Assembly: GCF_900107045.1 (NCBI RefSeq) | Contig: NZ_FNON01000003.1 | Location: 62,001-126,000, forward strand | DNA from: Amycolatopsis xylanica | GTDB taxonomy: Bacteria; Actinomycetota; Actinomycetes; Mycobacteriales; Pseudonocardiaceae | DNA: 64,000 bases | Direction: 5' to 3' | Part shown: positions 9,114 through 17,478 of the stretch, piece by piece | How positions within the stretch are numbered: the stretch's first letter is position 1 | Layout of the letters: each line of letters starts with the position of its first letter | Made by a program: the position numbers and the translations under genes | Notes under the pieces: generated by a model | Told to the model about the DNA's origin: nothing | The model's input: the letters and a program-made list of their open reading frames with translations, nothing else | The model's database searches: none

Positions 9114-9132
9114 GTCAACTCAGGAGGCAGTC

Positions 9133-9558
9133 ATGGACAGCATCACCCGCGAGGTGGAAATCAACGCCCCGATCGACCGGGTTTGGGGCCTGGTAACGGA
9201 ACCAGGCTGGTGGATCGGCGAAGGCGGCGCCGACGAGCGGCAGCTCCGCCAGGAGGGCGAGCTGCACATCGTGGAGCACGCCAAGTACGGGACCTTCGCG
9301 CTGAAGATCGAGAAGACCGACCCGCGCAAGTACATCTCGTACCGGTGGATCGGTGGCTACCCCGACCCGGACGGCGACTCGACGCTGGTCGAATTCTCCT
9401 TGCAGGAGCGGGAAGGCGGCACGCTGCTGCAGGTCGTCGAGAGCGGTTTCGAGTCGCTGAAGAAGACGGCCGAGGAGCGTAAGAAGGCCTACGACGGCAA
9501 CAATGAAGGCTGGAAGTTCCAGCTGAACGTCGTGAAGGAATGGGCGGAACAAGGGTGA
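9133..9558 (+). CDS. AHSA1/SRPBCC-domain protein
   Basis: 141 residues from the ATG preceded by AGGAGG at 9122-9127. A START-like fold (Bet v1/Aha1-C) is shown by TREVEINAPIDRVWGLVTEPG at the start, the central YISYRWIGG and the long C-terminal helix (GWKFQLNVVKEWAEQ). Such proteins bind small hydrophobic ligands. Pairing with a downstream, overlapping ArsR regulator is one of the commonest operon types in Actinobacteria, but the ligand is rarely known. Confidence 0.9.
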   Translation: MDSITREVEINAPIDRVWGLVTEPGWWIGEGGADERQLRQEGELHIVEHAKYGTFALKIEKTDPRKYISYRWIGGYPDPDGDSTLVEFSLQEREGGTLLQVVESGFESLKKTAEERKKAYDGNNEGWKFQLNVVKEWAEQG

Positions 9559-9878
9559 CCGAAATCGGCGAGGTGCTCGCCGCGCTGGCCGATCCGACGC
9601 GGCGGCAGCTGCTCGACGTGCTCGCCGACGCGGGCCAGGCCAGCGCGACCACACTCGCCGGGCAGCTGCCGGTGAGCAGGCAGGCGGTCGTCAAACATTT
9701 GAACGTGCTCGAAAGCGCCGGTCTGGTCAGCGGCGGGCGATCGGGGCGCGAAGTGCTTTACCGGGTTCGCCCGGAAGCGATCGAAACGTCGGCACAATGG
9801 CTCACCGAACTCGCGGCGAGCTGGGATCGGCGGTTGAGCAAGCTCAAGCGGATCGCGGAGCAATTCCCGGCTCAATAA
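9555..9878 (+). CDS. ArsR-family HTH repressor
   Basis: 107 residues. The GTG start overlaps the stop of the AHSA1 gene (GTGA). Winged helix with ALADPTRRQLLDVL, recognition helix PVSRQAVVKHLNVLE and wing REVLYRV. No Cys pair or other metal-binding motif is visible, so this is not a metal sensor; it belongs to the SRPBCC-linked ArsR type. It is expected to repress its own operon through the twin palindromes at 9060-9113. Confidence 0.93.
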   Translation: MTEIGEVLAALADPTRRQLLDVLADAGQASATTLAGQLPVSRQAVVKHLNVLESAGLVSGGRSGREVLYRVRPEAIETSAQWLTELAASWDRRLSKLKRIAEQFPAQ

Positions 9879-9888
9879 AGTCCGTGTC

Positions 9889-10857
9889 ATGAAAAGCAGG
9901 CCTTTGATCGCCGTCGCCGCGCTCGGCGGAACCATTTCCATGGCACCGGCGGAACGCGGGGTCGTGCCGACGCTGACCGCCGCCGAACTGCTCGACGGGG
10001 TCGAACTCGACGTCGACGTGCGGGCGGCGACGCTATCGACCATTCCCGGCACTTCGCTCACTTTCGCGGGGCTGACCAGCTGTTATGAGTGGGCGGCCGC
10101 GCAGGAGGCCGACGGGATCGTCGTGGTGCAGGGCACGGACACGCTCGAAGAGACGGCCTACTTCTTCGAATGCATTTGGCCTGGTGAGCGGCCGGTCGTG
10201 CTCACCGGCGCGATGCGGCATCCGAGCCTGCTCAGCCCGGACGGACCCGCCAACCTGGCGAACGCGCTGACCGTGGCGGCGGCGCCGTCGAGCCGGGGCC
10301 GTGGCGCGCTGCTGGCGTTCAACGACGACATCCACCAGGCGCGCTGGGCCCGGAAGGCGCATTCGAGCCACCTGGAGGCGTTCTCGTCGGCGCCCGCCGG
10401 GCCGGTGGGCATGGTCGCGGAGGGCGCCGTGCACTACTTCCACCCCGCAGGCCCGCGCCTGCCCGCGCTCCCCGCGCCGCGCTCGGACCTGCTGATCCCG
10501 CTGCTGGAAAGCGGGCTCGACGATTCGGGCGCGGTGCTCGACGCGGTCGTCGAGGCGGGCGCGGCTGGGGTGGTGCTGGCCGCGAGCGGGGTCGGGCACG
10601 TCTCGGACCGGATGGCCGACGCGATCGAGCGGGCGCTCACCCGTATCCCGGTGGTCGTCGCTTCGCGGACGGGCGCTGGCACGACGTTCCGCGGCACGTA
10701 CGGCTACCGCGGCGCGGAGGCGGACCTCATCGGCATGGGCGTGACCATGGCGGGCTGGCTGGACCCGCGCAAGGCCCGCGTCCTGCTGTACCTGACGCTG
10801 GCGGCGGGCCTGAGCGTCCCGGCCGAGTTCCGCCTCCGCGGCGCTTCGGGGTCGTGA
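9889..10857 (+). CDS. L-asparaginase family protein
   Basis: 322 residues, usual length. Both catalytic threonine motifs are present: GGTIS with Thr15 and VVVQGTDTLEETAY with Thr83-Asp84. GAMRHP...DGPANL and the Lys of ARWARKAHSS follow. Hydrolyses Asn (or a related amide) to Asp and ammonia. No signal peptide, so a cytoplasmic enzyme. The start ATG is 10 bases after arsR; it may be the third gene of that operon. Its TGA stop lies inside palindromic repeat A1. Confidence 0.92.
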   Translation: MKSRPLIAVAALGGTISMAPAERGVVPTLTAAELLDGVELDVDVRAATLSTIPGTSLTFAGLTSCYEWAAAQEADGIVVVQGTDTLEETAYFFECIWPGERPVVLTGAMRHPSLLSPDGPANLANALTVAAAPSSRGRGALLAFNDDIHQARWARKAHSSHLEAFSSAPAGPVGMVAEGAVHYFHPAGPRLPALPAPRSDLLIPLLESGLDDSGAVLDAVVEAGAAGVVLAASGVGHVSDRMADAIERALTRIPVVVASRTGAGTTFRGTYGYRGAEADLIGMGVTMAGWLDPRKARVLLYLTLAAGLSVPAEFRLRGASGS

Positions 10858-10898
10858 GTGTTTTGACCGGTTAGAACCGGCCGTACCACTCACGACCC
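10849..10898. repeat. Palindromic repeat A1
   Basis: Arms GGGTCGTGAGTG (10849-10860) and CACTCACGACCC (10887-10898) with a second inner pair ACCGGTTAGAACCGG. It sits between the converging asparaginase and cysteine dioxygenase genes and contains the TGA stop of the former. Copies at 30489, 30631, 30847, 50473, 50652 and 61516. Confidence 0.85.
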
Positions 10899-10904
10899 TT
10901 GGGG

Positions 10905-11384
10905 CTAGAGCTGGACGGGGCCGAAGCGGGGGTCCAGGTGGAACGGCCGCATGTCGCGGCCGCCGTCGCGGTAGACGTGGATGCTGATCGCCGGGTCCGG
11001 GCCGTCGTTGACGACCTGGTGGACGTAGCCGGGCCCGAAGACGCGGGACTGGCCGGTCACCAGGGCGTGTGACTCGGTGATCGCGCGGCCGCCGGGGGCG
11101 CGGCGGGCGACCGTCTCGGTCAGCGCGCCGTCGACCACGGTGAACGCGCCCGAGCTGAAGGCGTGGTCGTGCAGGTCGGTCTGCTGGCCTGGCAGCCAGG
11201 ACATGAGCCAGATCTCCTCGCGCTCGTCGGCCGAGATGAGCGCGTGGAAGCGCTCGTCGGGGTCGTAGCGCAGGAGGTGGCCCCAGCGCCCGCGGTCGGC
11301 CGCGAACTCGAGCGCGACGCGGACCGGGTGACGCAGTGCGGGGTTCTCGGGAACGAGCAGGGTGTTGTCAGGTACGGCGAACAT
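10905..11384 (-). CDS. Cysteine dioxygenase family cupin
   Basis: 159 residues from ATG 11384, preceded by GAGGACCCCTC. The cupin motifs of type I cysteine dioxygenases are clear: LPGQQTDLHDH...SSGAFTVVDGALTE (iron-binding His pair) and GPGYVHQVVN (third His). It should oxidise cysteine to cysteine sulfinate with O2 at a mononuclear Fe(II). A Cys-rich leader peptide gene lies just upstream (11432-11500), consistent with regulation by cysteine supply. Confidence 0.88.
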   Translation of the reverse strand: MFAVPDNTLLVPENPALRHPVRVALEFAADRGRWGHLLRYDPDERFHALISADEREEIWLMSWLPGQQTDLHDHAFSSGAFTVVDGALTETVARRAPGGRAITESHALVTGQSRVFGPGYVHQVVNDGPDPAISIHVYRDGGRDMRPFHLDPRFGPVQL

Positions 11385-11418
11385 GAGGGGTCCTCGAAAG
11401 CGGAAGGTGTCGAACAGG

Positions 11419-11552
11419 GCCGGGGCTGGGTTCACCGACAACAACGACACAGCGCACACGAAACCGGGCTGGGGTGCTGGGCACCGCGCCTCTCGGTCAT
11501 TCGTGTCGCGAACATGCCATCAATGGAACCAGCCCCGGCTACTCTCGGTCAA
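11419..11552 (-). promoter_or_regulatory. Leader region of cysteine dioxygenase: complementary arms and possible promoter
   Basis: On the minus strand AGCCGGGGCTGGTTCC (11525-11540) is complementary, with one bulge, to GAACCCAGCCCCGGC (11419-11433). The pair would enclose the whole leader-peptide frame and the second arm begins at its stop codon. This fits a switch moved by a stalled ribosome. Alternatively TTGACC (11547-11552) is a -35 box with a weak -10 near 11523-11530, in which case the first arm would not be transcribed. Confidence 0.4.
11432..11500 (-). CDS. Cys-rich leader peptide upstream of cysteine dioxygenase
   Basis: A 22-residue frame on the minus strand, ATG at 11500 and TGA at 11432-11434. 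It reads MTERRGAQHPSPV followed by SCALCRCCR, so four of the last eight residues are cysteine. It ends 47 bases before the cysteine dioxygenase start. Short Arg/Cys leader peptides before sulfur-metabolism genes are an established actinobacterial class of translational attenuators: ribosomes slow at Cys codons when cysteine is scarce. No strong ribosome binding site is seen, as is common for such leaders. The frame is short, so chance cannot be excluded, but the Cys cluster beside this gene is striking. Confidence 0.65.
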   Translation of the reverse strand: MTERRGAQHPSPVSCALCRCCR

Positions 11553-11595
11553 CCCATCTCGCAGTTTGGGAGAACCTGGGCTCTTTCGAAGAAAC

Positions 11596-12615
11596 CTACG
11601 ACCACTCGTGCTTCTGCGAGCGGCCCAGCAGCTCGGCGCCCGCCTTGCGGGGGTCGACGCCCTCGTGGCAGACCCGGTGCATGGCGTCGGTGATCGGCAT
11701 GTCGACGCCGAGGCTCATCGCCAGCTCCCGGATCGAGGTGCACGACTTCACCCCCTCCGCGACCTGGCCGCCTGCCGCGAGCTGAGCCTGCTCGAGGGTC
11801 TCGCCGCGGCCGAGGCGCTCGCCGAAGGTCCGGTTGCGCGACAGCGGCGACGAGCAGGTCGCCACCAGGTCGCCGACGCCGGCGAGCCCGGCGAAGGTGA
11901 GCGGGTCCGCCCCGAGCTTCGTGCCGAGGCGGGCCATCTCGGCGAGGCCACGGGTGATCAATGTCGCCATCGTGTTGGTGCCGAGGCCGAGCCCGGCCGC
12001 CATCCCGCAGCTGAGCGCGATGACGTTCTTGCAGGCGCCGCCCAGCTCGCAGCCGACCACGTCGGTGTTGGTGTACGGCCGGAAGTACGAGTTGAACGAG
12101 GCACGCTGCACCGCGACCGCGCGTTCGTGATCACTGCACGCGACCACCGCGGCCGACGGCTGGCCCTGGGCGATCTCGCGGGCCAGGTTCGGGCCGGAGA
12201 CCACCACGATCTGCCCGTCGGGGACCTCGGCGATCTCGGCGATGACCTGGCTCATCCGCTTCAGCGTGCCGAGCTCGACGCCCTTCGCGAGGCTCACCAG
12301 CACCGAATCGGGCGAGAGCAGGCCCTTCCACGCCGAGAGGTTCGCGCGCAGGCTCTGCGACGGGACCGCCAGCACCACGGCCTGGGCGCCGTCCAGCGCC
12401 GCGGCGGGGTCCGCGGTCGCCGTGATCCGCGAAGGCAGCTTCACGTCCGGCAGGTACGAGCCGTTGGTGTGCTCCTGCGCGATCTCCGCGGCCACCGACT
12501 CGCGGCGCGCCCAGATGGTGACGTCGCGGCCCGCGTCGCCGAGGACCTTCGCGAAGGCCGTGCCCCACGAGCCCGCCCCGAGCACCGTGATCCGCTGCAA
12601 GTCCTTGGCGAACAT
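11596..12615 (-). CDS. gpsA: NAD(P)-dependent glycerol-3-phosphate dehydrogenase
   Basis: 339 residues. Makes sn-glycerol 3-phosphate for phospholipids from dihydroxyacetone phosphate. Rossmann motif GAGSWGTAF (13-21), then [18 protein letters not shown], catalytic-lysine segment [12 protein letters not shown] and the [11 protein letters not shown] helix. The start ATG is 2 bases after the stop of the acyltransferase gene, so the two work in sequence: the acyltransferase product pathway consumes what GpsA makes. Orthologue by position of M. tuberculosis Rv2982c. Confidence 0.97.
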   Translation of the reverse strand: MFAKDLQRITVLGAGSWGTAFAKVLGDAGRDVTIWARRESVAAEIAQEHTNGSYLPDVKLPSRITATADPAAALDGAQAVVLAVPSQSLRANLSAWKGLLSPDSVLVSLAKGVELGTLKRMSQVIAEIAEVPDGQIVVVSGPNLAREIAQGQPSAAVVACSDHERAVAVQRASFNSYFRPYTNTDVVGCELGGACKNVIALSCGMAAGLGLGTNTMATLITRGLAEMARLGTKLGADPLTFAGLAGVGDLVATCSSPLSRNRTFGERLGRGETLEQAQLAAGGQVAEGVKSCTSIRELAMSLGVDMPITDAMHRVCHEGVDPRKAGAELLGRSQKHEWS

Positions 12616-12617
12616 TC

Positions 12618-13316
12618 TCAGTCCTCGTCCTTCGCGGGCGGCTGCTCCTGGCGGATCTCGGCCAAGAGCTTGGTGATGTCGTCCATGATCAGTCCGGTGA
12701 CCTCGCGCAACAGCGTCGCGCTGCGGGTGCGGCCGCCGCGGTAGGCCGACAGGTCGATCGGGTCGCCGACCAGGTGCGTGATGGTCTTGCGCGGGAACGG
12801 GGTGAACTTCTTCGTGTACCCGTTGAACACGTGGTTGGTGCCCCACCGCGCGACCGGGATGACCGGGATGTCGTTCTCGAGCGCCATCCTGGCCGCGCCG
12901 GTGAACGGCTTGTCGAGCCAGCCGTCTTCGCGCTTGGTGATCGTGCCCTCCGGGTAGACCACCACCAGCTTGCCGTCACGCAGCGCCTGGTGGGCGGCCT
13001 TGAGGCTGTCGCCGGCCGCCGCCGAGCCGCGGGAGACAGGGATCTGGCCGGAGCCGGTGAAGATCTTGCCGAAGATCGGCATCCGGGTGAGGCTCTCCTT
13101 GCCGAGGAACCGCGGCACCCGCTTGCAGCGGTGCACGAACACCGCGTCGACGACCGGGTCCAGGTGCGAGACGTGGTTCATCACCAGCAGCGCCGGTCCC
13201 TCGCGCGGGATCTTCGCCGCGTCGAGGTAGACCCGCTTCGCCACCAAAGCGGTCGCCGGATAGAACAGTGCGGCGGCCAGCCCCACCCAGAAGCCGCCCT
13301 TCTCACGCCGAGCCAA
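12618..13316 (-). CDS. 1-acyl-glycerol-3-phosphate acyltransferase (PlsC family)
   Basis: 232 residues from a TTG start at 13316, chosen because AGGAGGAGG lies 4 bases upstream; an ATG at 13337 would overlap that site. HX4D motif NHVSHLD (His48, Asp53), then [17 protein letters not shown] and [10 protein letters not shown] are the four acyltransferase blocks. One hydrophobic N-terminal helix (10-28) anchors it to the membrane. Coupled to gpsA, so both serve phosphatidic acid synthesis. Confidence 0.93.
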   Translation of the reverse strand: MARREKGGFWVGLAAALFYPATALVAKRVYLDAAKIPREGPALLVMNHVSHLDPVVDAVFVHRCKRVPRFLGKESLTRMPIFGKIFTGSGQIPVSRGSAAAGDSLKAAHQALRDGKLVVVYPEGTITKREDGWLDKPFTGAARMALENDIPVIPVARWGTNHVFNGYTKKFTPFPRKTITHLVGDPIDLSAYRGGRTRSATLLREVTGLIMDDITKLLAEIRQEQPPAKDED

Positions 13317-13409
13317 GGCTCCTCCTCCTAGATCCATGTGCGAGCAGATTCATGCGAGCACTGGAGAGGATCCTGCACCACGCGCTCTGTATTCGGTAAA
13401 GATGGTGGG

Positions 13410-14054
13410 GTGGCACCTACGGTGGACCTGGTCGTCCCGTTGAAACCGCCCCGCGACGGCAAGTCGCGGCTGCGCGGCGCGCTGACGTCGCCAGGCGACG
13501 ACGTCCACCACGCGGAACTGGTGCTGGCGCTGGCGCTCGACACGCTCACGGCGGCCACCGCGGCGCCAGGGGTCCGGCGGGTGCTGGTGGTCGCGGCGGA
13601 TCCGGAAGCGATCGAATCGGTCAAATCACTCAGCGTGGAAATTGTGGCGGAACCGGGCGCGGGTGGTCTCAACGCCGCTTATCAATATGGCGAATCAGTA
13701 CTGCGCGCCGGTGACCCGAATGTGATCGTCGGCGCACTGCAGGCGGACCTGCCCGCATTGCGGGCGGTCGATCTCGGCGCCGCCATCGCGCTGGCCGGGG
13801 GCAGGCGTGCCTTCTCCCCCGACCGCCAGGGCACCGGGACGACGTTCCTCATTTCCGCTCCCGGCCTGCCGCTCGACCCGCTGTTCGGGGTCGGATCCGC
13901 AGGCAGGCACGCGAATTCGGGGGCGCTCACGCTCGACGCCCGCCTGTCGCTGCGCAGTGATGTGGACACCGCGGACGATCTTCTCGAAGCGCGCCTGCTG
14001 GGTGTCGGGGAACACACGAAGGCGATCTTGGATCGGCACTGTTCACCTTTGTGA
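13410..14054 (+). CDS. fbiD: Phosphoenolpyruvate/2-phospho-L-lactate guanylyltransferase
   Basis: 214 residues, GTG start. CofC/FbiD family: VDLVVPLKPPRDGKSRLR at the start (nucleotide loop with Lys), VGALQADLPAL (metal-binding Asp) and FSPDRQGTGTTFLI. In mycobacteria FbiD joins GTP with phosphoenolpyruvate as the first step of coenzyme F420 synthesis. Position between gpsA and ppk1 is the same as Rv2983, which supports the name. Divergent from plsC-gpsA. Confidence 0.93.
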   Translation: MAPTVDLVVPLKPPRDGKSRLRGALTSPGDDVHHAELVLALALDTLTAATAAPGVRRVLVVAADPEAIESVKSLSVEIVAEPGAGGLNAAYQYGESVLRAGDPNVIVGALQADLPALRAVDLGAAIALAGGRRAFSPDRQGTGTTFLISAPGLPLDPLFGVGSAGRHANSGALTLDARLSLRSDVDTADDLLEARLLGVGEHTKAILDRHCSPL

Positions 14055-14123
14055 CACATGTGATTCAGGTGTTCACCCGAGCGTCCAAGACGGTATGCGC
14101 ATTCGGGCGCGAAGTGGTGAAGA

Positions 14124-16385
14124 ATGGGCCACGTGAGCAACGACGACGGATCGACACCGGTGACCCGCCGTAAGGCCAAACCCCCCGCGGCGAAGCCCGC
14201 GACGACCAAGCGCCAGCCGACCGCGAAACCCCGCGCGACCCGCGGAGGCGCGGCCAGCAGGCCGCAGCAGTTCCACGCGGTCCCGTCGGCTCCCCCCGCG
14301 GTGACGCCGACCGCGGGCGCGACCGTGGAGACACTGCCCGATGACCGGTACTTCAACCGGGAGCTCTCGTGGCAGGACTTCAACGCGCGCGTGCTGGCGC
14401 TGGCCGAGGACGAGTCGCAGGCGCTGCTGGAGCGGGCCAAGTTCCTGGCCATCTTCGCGTCCAATTTGGACGAGTTCTACATGGTGCGGGTGGCCGGGCT
14501 GAAACGCCGTGACGAAACCGGCCTCTCGGTGCGCAGCGCGGACGGGCTCACCCCGCGCGAGCAGCTGGCCTACATCGCCAAGCGCAACCAGGACCTGGTG
14601 GAGCGGCAGGCCGGCGCCTTCGAACGGCACCTGCGCCCCCAGCTGGCGGAACAGGACATCCGCATCGTCGGATGGTCCGATTTGGACGGTGCCGACCAGC
14701 TCCGGCTGTCGAACCTGTTCAGTGAGCAGATCTTCCCGGTGCTCACCCCGCTGGCGGTGGACCCGGCGCACCCGTTCCCCTATATCTCCGGCCTCTCGCT
14801 CAACCTCGCGGTCACCGTGCGCGACCCCGAGGGCGGCACCGAGCGGTTCGCCCGCGTCAAGGTGCCGAACAACGTGCCCCGGCTGGTCCGCATCGAGCAG
14901 CAGCGCGAGAACCGCACGGCCACCTTCCTCCCGCTCGAAGAGCTGATCGCCGCGCACCTCGGCGAGCTGTTCACCGGCATGGAGGTGACCGAGCACCACG
15001 TGTTCCGGGTCACCCGCAACGCCGACTTCGAGGTCGAGGAGGACCGCGACGAGGACCTGCTGCAGGCGCTCGAGCGCGAGCTGGCGCAGCGCCGGTTCGG
15101 CCCGCCGGTCCGGCTGGAAGTCGCCTCGGACATGAGCGAGCACATGCTCGAGCTGCTGCTGCGCGAACTCGAGGTCGACCCGCGCGACGTGGTCGAGGTG
15201 CCCGGCCTGATCGACCTGACCTGCCTGTTCCAACTGTCCGGAGTGGACCGCAAGGAGCTCAAGGACCCGCCGTTCGTGCCCGCGACGCATCCCGCGTTCG
15301 GCGAGCGCGAGACGCCGAAGAGCGTCTTCGCCACGCTGCGCGAGGGCGACGTGCTGGTGCATCACCCGTACGACTCCTTCTCCACCAGCGTGCAGCGCTT
15401 CATCGAGCAGGCCGCGGCCGACCCCAAGGTCCTCGCGATCAAGCAGACGCTCTACCGGACCTCGGGTGACTCCCCGATCGTCGACGCGCTGATCGACGCC
15501 GCCGAGGCGGGCAAGCAGGTCGTCGCGCTGGTCGAGATCAAGGCCCGCTTCGACGAGCAGGCCAACATCACCTGGGCGCGCACGCTGGAACGCGCGGGCG
15601 TGCACGTGGTATACGGCCTCGTCGGGCTGAAGACGCACTGCAAGGTGTCGATGGTCATCCGCCAGGAGGGCTCGACCCTGCGCCGCTACTGCCACATCGG
15701 CACCGGCAACTACAACCCGAAGACCGCGCGCCTGTACGAGGACCTGGGCCTGCTGACCGCGGACCCGACCATCGGCGCCGACCTGACCGACCTGTTCAAC
15801 GTGCTCACCGGCTATTCGCGCCAGGACACCTACCGCAACATCCTCACCTCGCCGCACGGCATCCGCCGCGGCATCGTCCGCAGCATCGGCGAGGAGATCG
15901 AGCTCGCCCGCGCCGGGCAGCAGGCCGGTATCCGGCTCAAGTGCAACTCACTCGTCGACGAGCAGGTGATCGACGCGCTGTACCACGCCTCGCAGGCCGG
16001 TGTGCCCGTCGACGTGGTGGTGCGCGGGATCTGCGCGCTGAAGCCGGGTGTCGAGGGGCTCAGCGAGAACATCAGGGTGCGCTCGATCCTCGGCCGCTTC
16101 CTCGAGCACTCGCGGGTGTTCCACTTCCGCGCCGGTGGCACGCACTGGATCGGCAGCGCGGACATGATGCACCGCAACCTCGACCGCCGGATCGAAGCGC
16201 TGGTGCGGGTCAAGGATCCCAAGCTCACCGGGCAGCTGGACGACATGTTCGAGTCCGCGCTCGCGCCGTCGACCCGCTGCTGGGTGCTCGGCGCCACCGG
16301 CGAATGGACGCCGTTCCCGACCGACGTGGCGCAGGTCAGGGATCATCAGACGGAACTCGCGAAGAAGCATGGTGCGGCTGGATGA
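14124..16385 (+). CDS. ppk1: Polyphosphate kinase 1
   Basis: 753 residues (GTG at 14133 is an alternative start). Builds polyphosphate from ATP. N-terminal low-complexity Lys/Ala/Pro extension of about 65 residues, then the core starting [33 protein letters not shown], and the phosphohistidine region [13 protein letters not shown] with HIGTGNYNP further on. The catalytic domain is PLD-like. Its TGA overlaps the ATG of mutT1 (ATGA), the same pair as Rv2984-Rv2985. Confidence 0.97.
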   Translation: MGHVSNDDGSTPVTRRKAKPPAAKPATTKRQPTAKPRATRGGAASRPQQFHAVPSAPPAVTPTAGATVETLPDDRYFNRELSWQDFNARVLALAEDESQALLERAKFLAIFASNLDEFYMVRVAGLKRRDETGLSVRSADGLTPREQLAYIAKRNQDLVERQAGAFERHLRPQLAEQDIRIVGWSDLDGADQLRLSNLFSEQIFPVLTPLAVDPAHPFPYISGLSLNLAVTVRDPEGGTERFARVKVPNNVPRLVRIEQQRENRTATFLPLEELIAAHLGELFTGMEVTEHHVFRVTRNADFEVEEDRDEDLLQALERELAQRRFGPPVRLEVASDMSEHMLELLLRELEVDPRDVVEVPGLIDLTCLFQLSGVDRKELKDPPFVPATHPAFGERETPKSVFATLREGDVLVHHPYDSFSTSVQRFIEQAAADPKVLAIKQTLYRTSGDSPIVDALIDAAEAGKQVVALVEIKARFDEQANITWARTLERAGVHVVYGLVGLKTHCKVSMVIRQEGSTLRRYCHIGTGNYNPKTARLYEDLGLLTADPTIGADLTDLFNVLTGYSRQDTYRNILTSPHGIRRGIVRSIGEEIELARAGQQAGIRLKCNSLVDEQVIDALYHASQAGVPVDVVVRGICALKPGVEGLSENIRVRSILGRFLEHSRVFHFRAGGTHWIGSADMMHRNLDRRIEALVRVKDPKLTGQLDDMFESALAPSTRCWVLGATGEWTPFPTDVAQVRDHQTELAKKHGAAG

Positions 16386-17338
16386 GCTCCCTGATCAGAG
16401 CCGCCGGTGCCGTGCTGTGGCGCGACATCGGCGGTGAACTGTCGCTCGCCGTCGTGCACCGGCCCCGCTACGACGACTGGTCGCTGCCGAAGGGCAAGCT
16501 CGACTCCGGCGAGACGATCGCCGAAGCCGCGGTCCGCGAGATCGACGAGGAGACCGGGTTCCGCGCGGTGCTCGGCCGGTATCTCGGGCAGATCCGCTAT
16601 CCGGTGCTCGTCAAGGGCAAGCCGGTGCCGAAGACGGTCGACTACTTCGCGGCCGAGGCCGTCGAAGGCGGGTTCGAGCCCAACGAAGAGGTCGACGAGC
16701 TGCGCTGGCTCAGCCTGGCCGACGCGGAGGACATCCTCACCAGGCCTGCCGACGTCGACATCCTCAAGGCGTTCGCCTCCGCGCCCGCCCGGCTGACCAC
16801 CATGCTGTTCGTGCGGCACGCGAAAGCGGGCAAGCGCAGCGAATGGCGCGGCGACGACGACCTGCGCCCGCTGGCCGACGCCGGGTTCCGGCAGGCCGAA
16901 GGGCTGCGCAAGCTCGCGCCGCTGTTCGGCGTCGACCGCGTGCTGGCCGCGCCGAGGCTGCGGTGTGTACAGACTGTCCAGGGTGTCGCCGACGACTTGG
17001 CAGTCGACATCCGCCACGAGGTGCTGCTCTCGGAAGAGGGCTACTGGCCCGATCCCGTGCTCGGCGTCGCGCGGCTGCTCGCGATCGCGGGTGATGGCGG
17101 GACACCGCTGGTGTCGAGCCAGGGCGGGGTGATCCCGGACGTGGTCAGCACGCTGGCCGATCGCGACGGCGTCGAGCTGACAGCCGCACGGGGCGGTGTC
17201 GTGCCGAGCAAAAAGGGCTCGCTGTGGATCTTGTCGTTCAGCGCGCCTTCGGGCAGCAATGGCCCTAAGCTCGTTTCGGCCGACTATTTCCCCAGTCCGC
17301 TGCCGACTCCGGACCCCTCGAGGGCCGAAAAACCTTAA
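16382..17338 (+). CDS. mutT1: MutT1: Nudix hydrolase fused to a histidine phosphatase domain
   Basis: 318 residues. N-terminal Nudix domain (1-140) with the full box [21 protein letters not shown]-terminal SixA-like phosphatase domain starting [14 protein letters not shown]. In mycobacteria MutT1 removes 8-oxo-GTP/dGTP diphosphates and dinucleoside polyphosphates. The second catalytic-His segment of classic phosphatases reads SSQGGVIPD here, where most members have a His (SHxP/SHGG); whether the phosphatase half is active is therefore doubtful. Coupled to ppk1. Confidence 0.95.
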   Translation: MSSLIRAAGAVLWRDIGGELSLAVVHRPRYDDWSLPKGKLDSGETIAEAAVREIDEETGFRAVLGRYLGQIRYPVLVKGKPVPKTVDYFAAEAVEGGFEPNEEVDELRWLSLADAEDILTRPADVDILKAFASAPARLTTMLFVRHAKAGKRSEWRGDDDLRPLADAGFRQAEGLRKLAPLFGVDRVLAAPRLRCVQTVQGVADDLAVDIRHEVLLSEEGYWPDPVLGVARLLAIAGDGGTPLVSSQGGVIPDVVSTLADRDGVELTAARGGVVPSKKGSLWILSFSAPSGSNGPKLVSADYFPSPLPTPDPSRAEKP

Positions 17339-17436
17339 GTCGGGATCAAGAACCTTAAAACCAGCTCAAGTGTCAGGCCGCTGACAGCGCACTGACAGCG
17401 ATCGCTGCTGTACTAGACCGGTCAACGCGTAGAGGT

Positions 17437-17469
17437 GAGATGCGCCGGTCTAGGGGTGCGGCGCATCTC
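17437..17469. terminator. Bidirectional terminator hairpin
   Basis: Perfect 10-base stem GAGATGCGCC / GGCGCATCTC with a 13-base loop, in the gap between the converging mutT1 and SARP genes. No T-run follows on either side, as usual in this G+C range. Confidence 0.7.
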
Positions 17470-17478
17470 CCTCCGCGG

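Noticed and set aside
14073..15857. Long antisense frame opposite ppk1
   Set aside because: Shadow of a highly conserved gene; no motif and no start signal.
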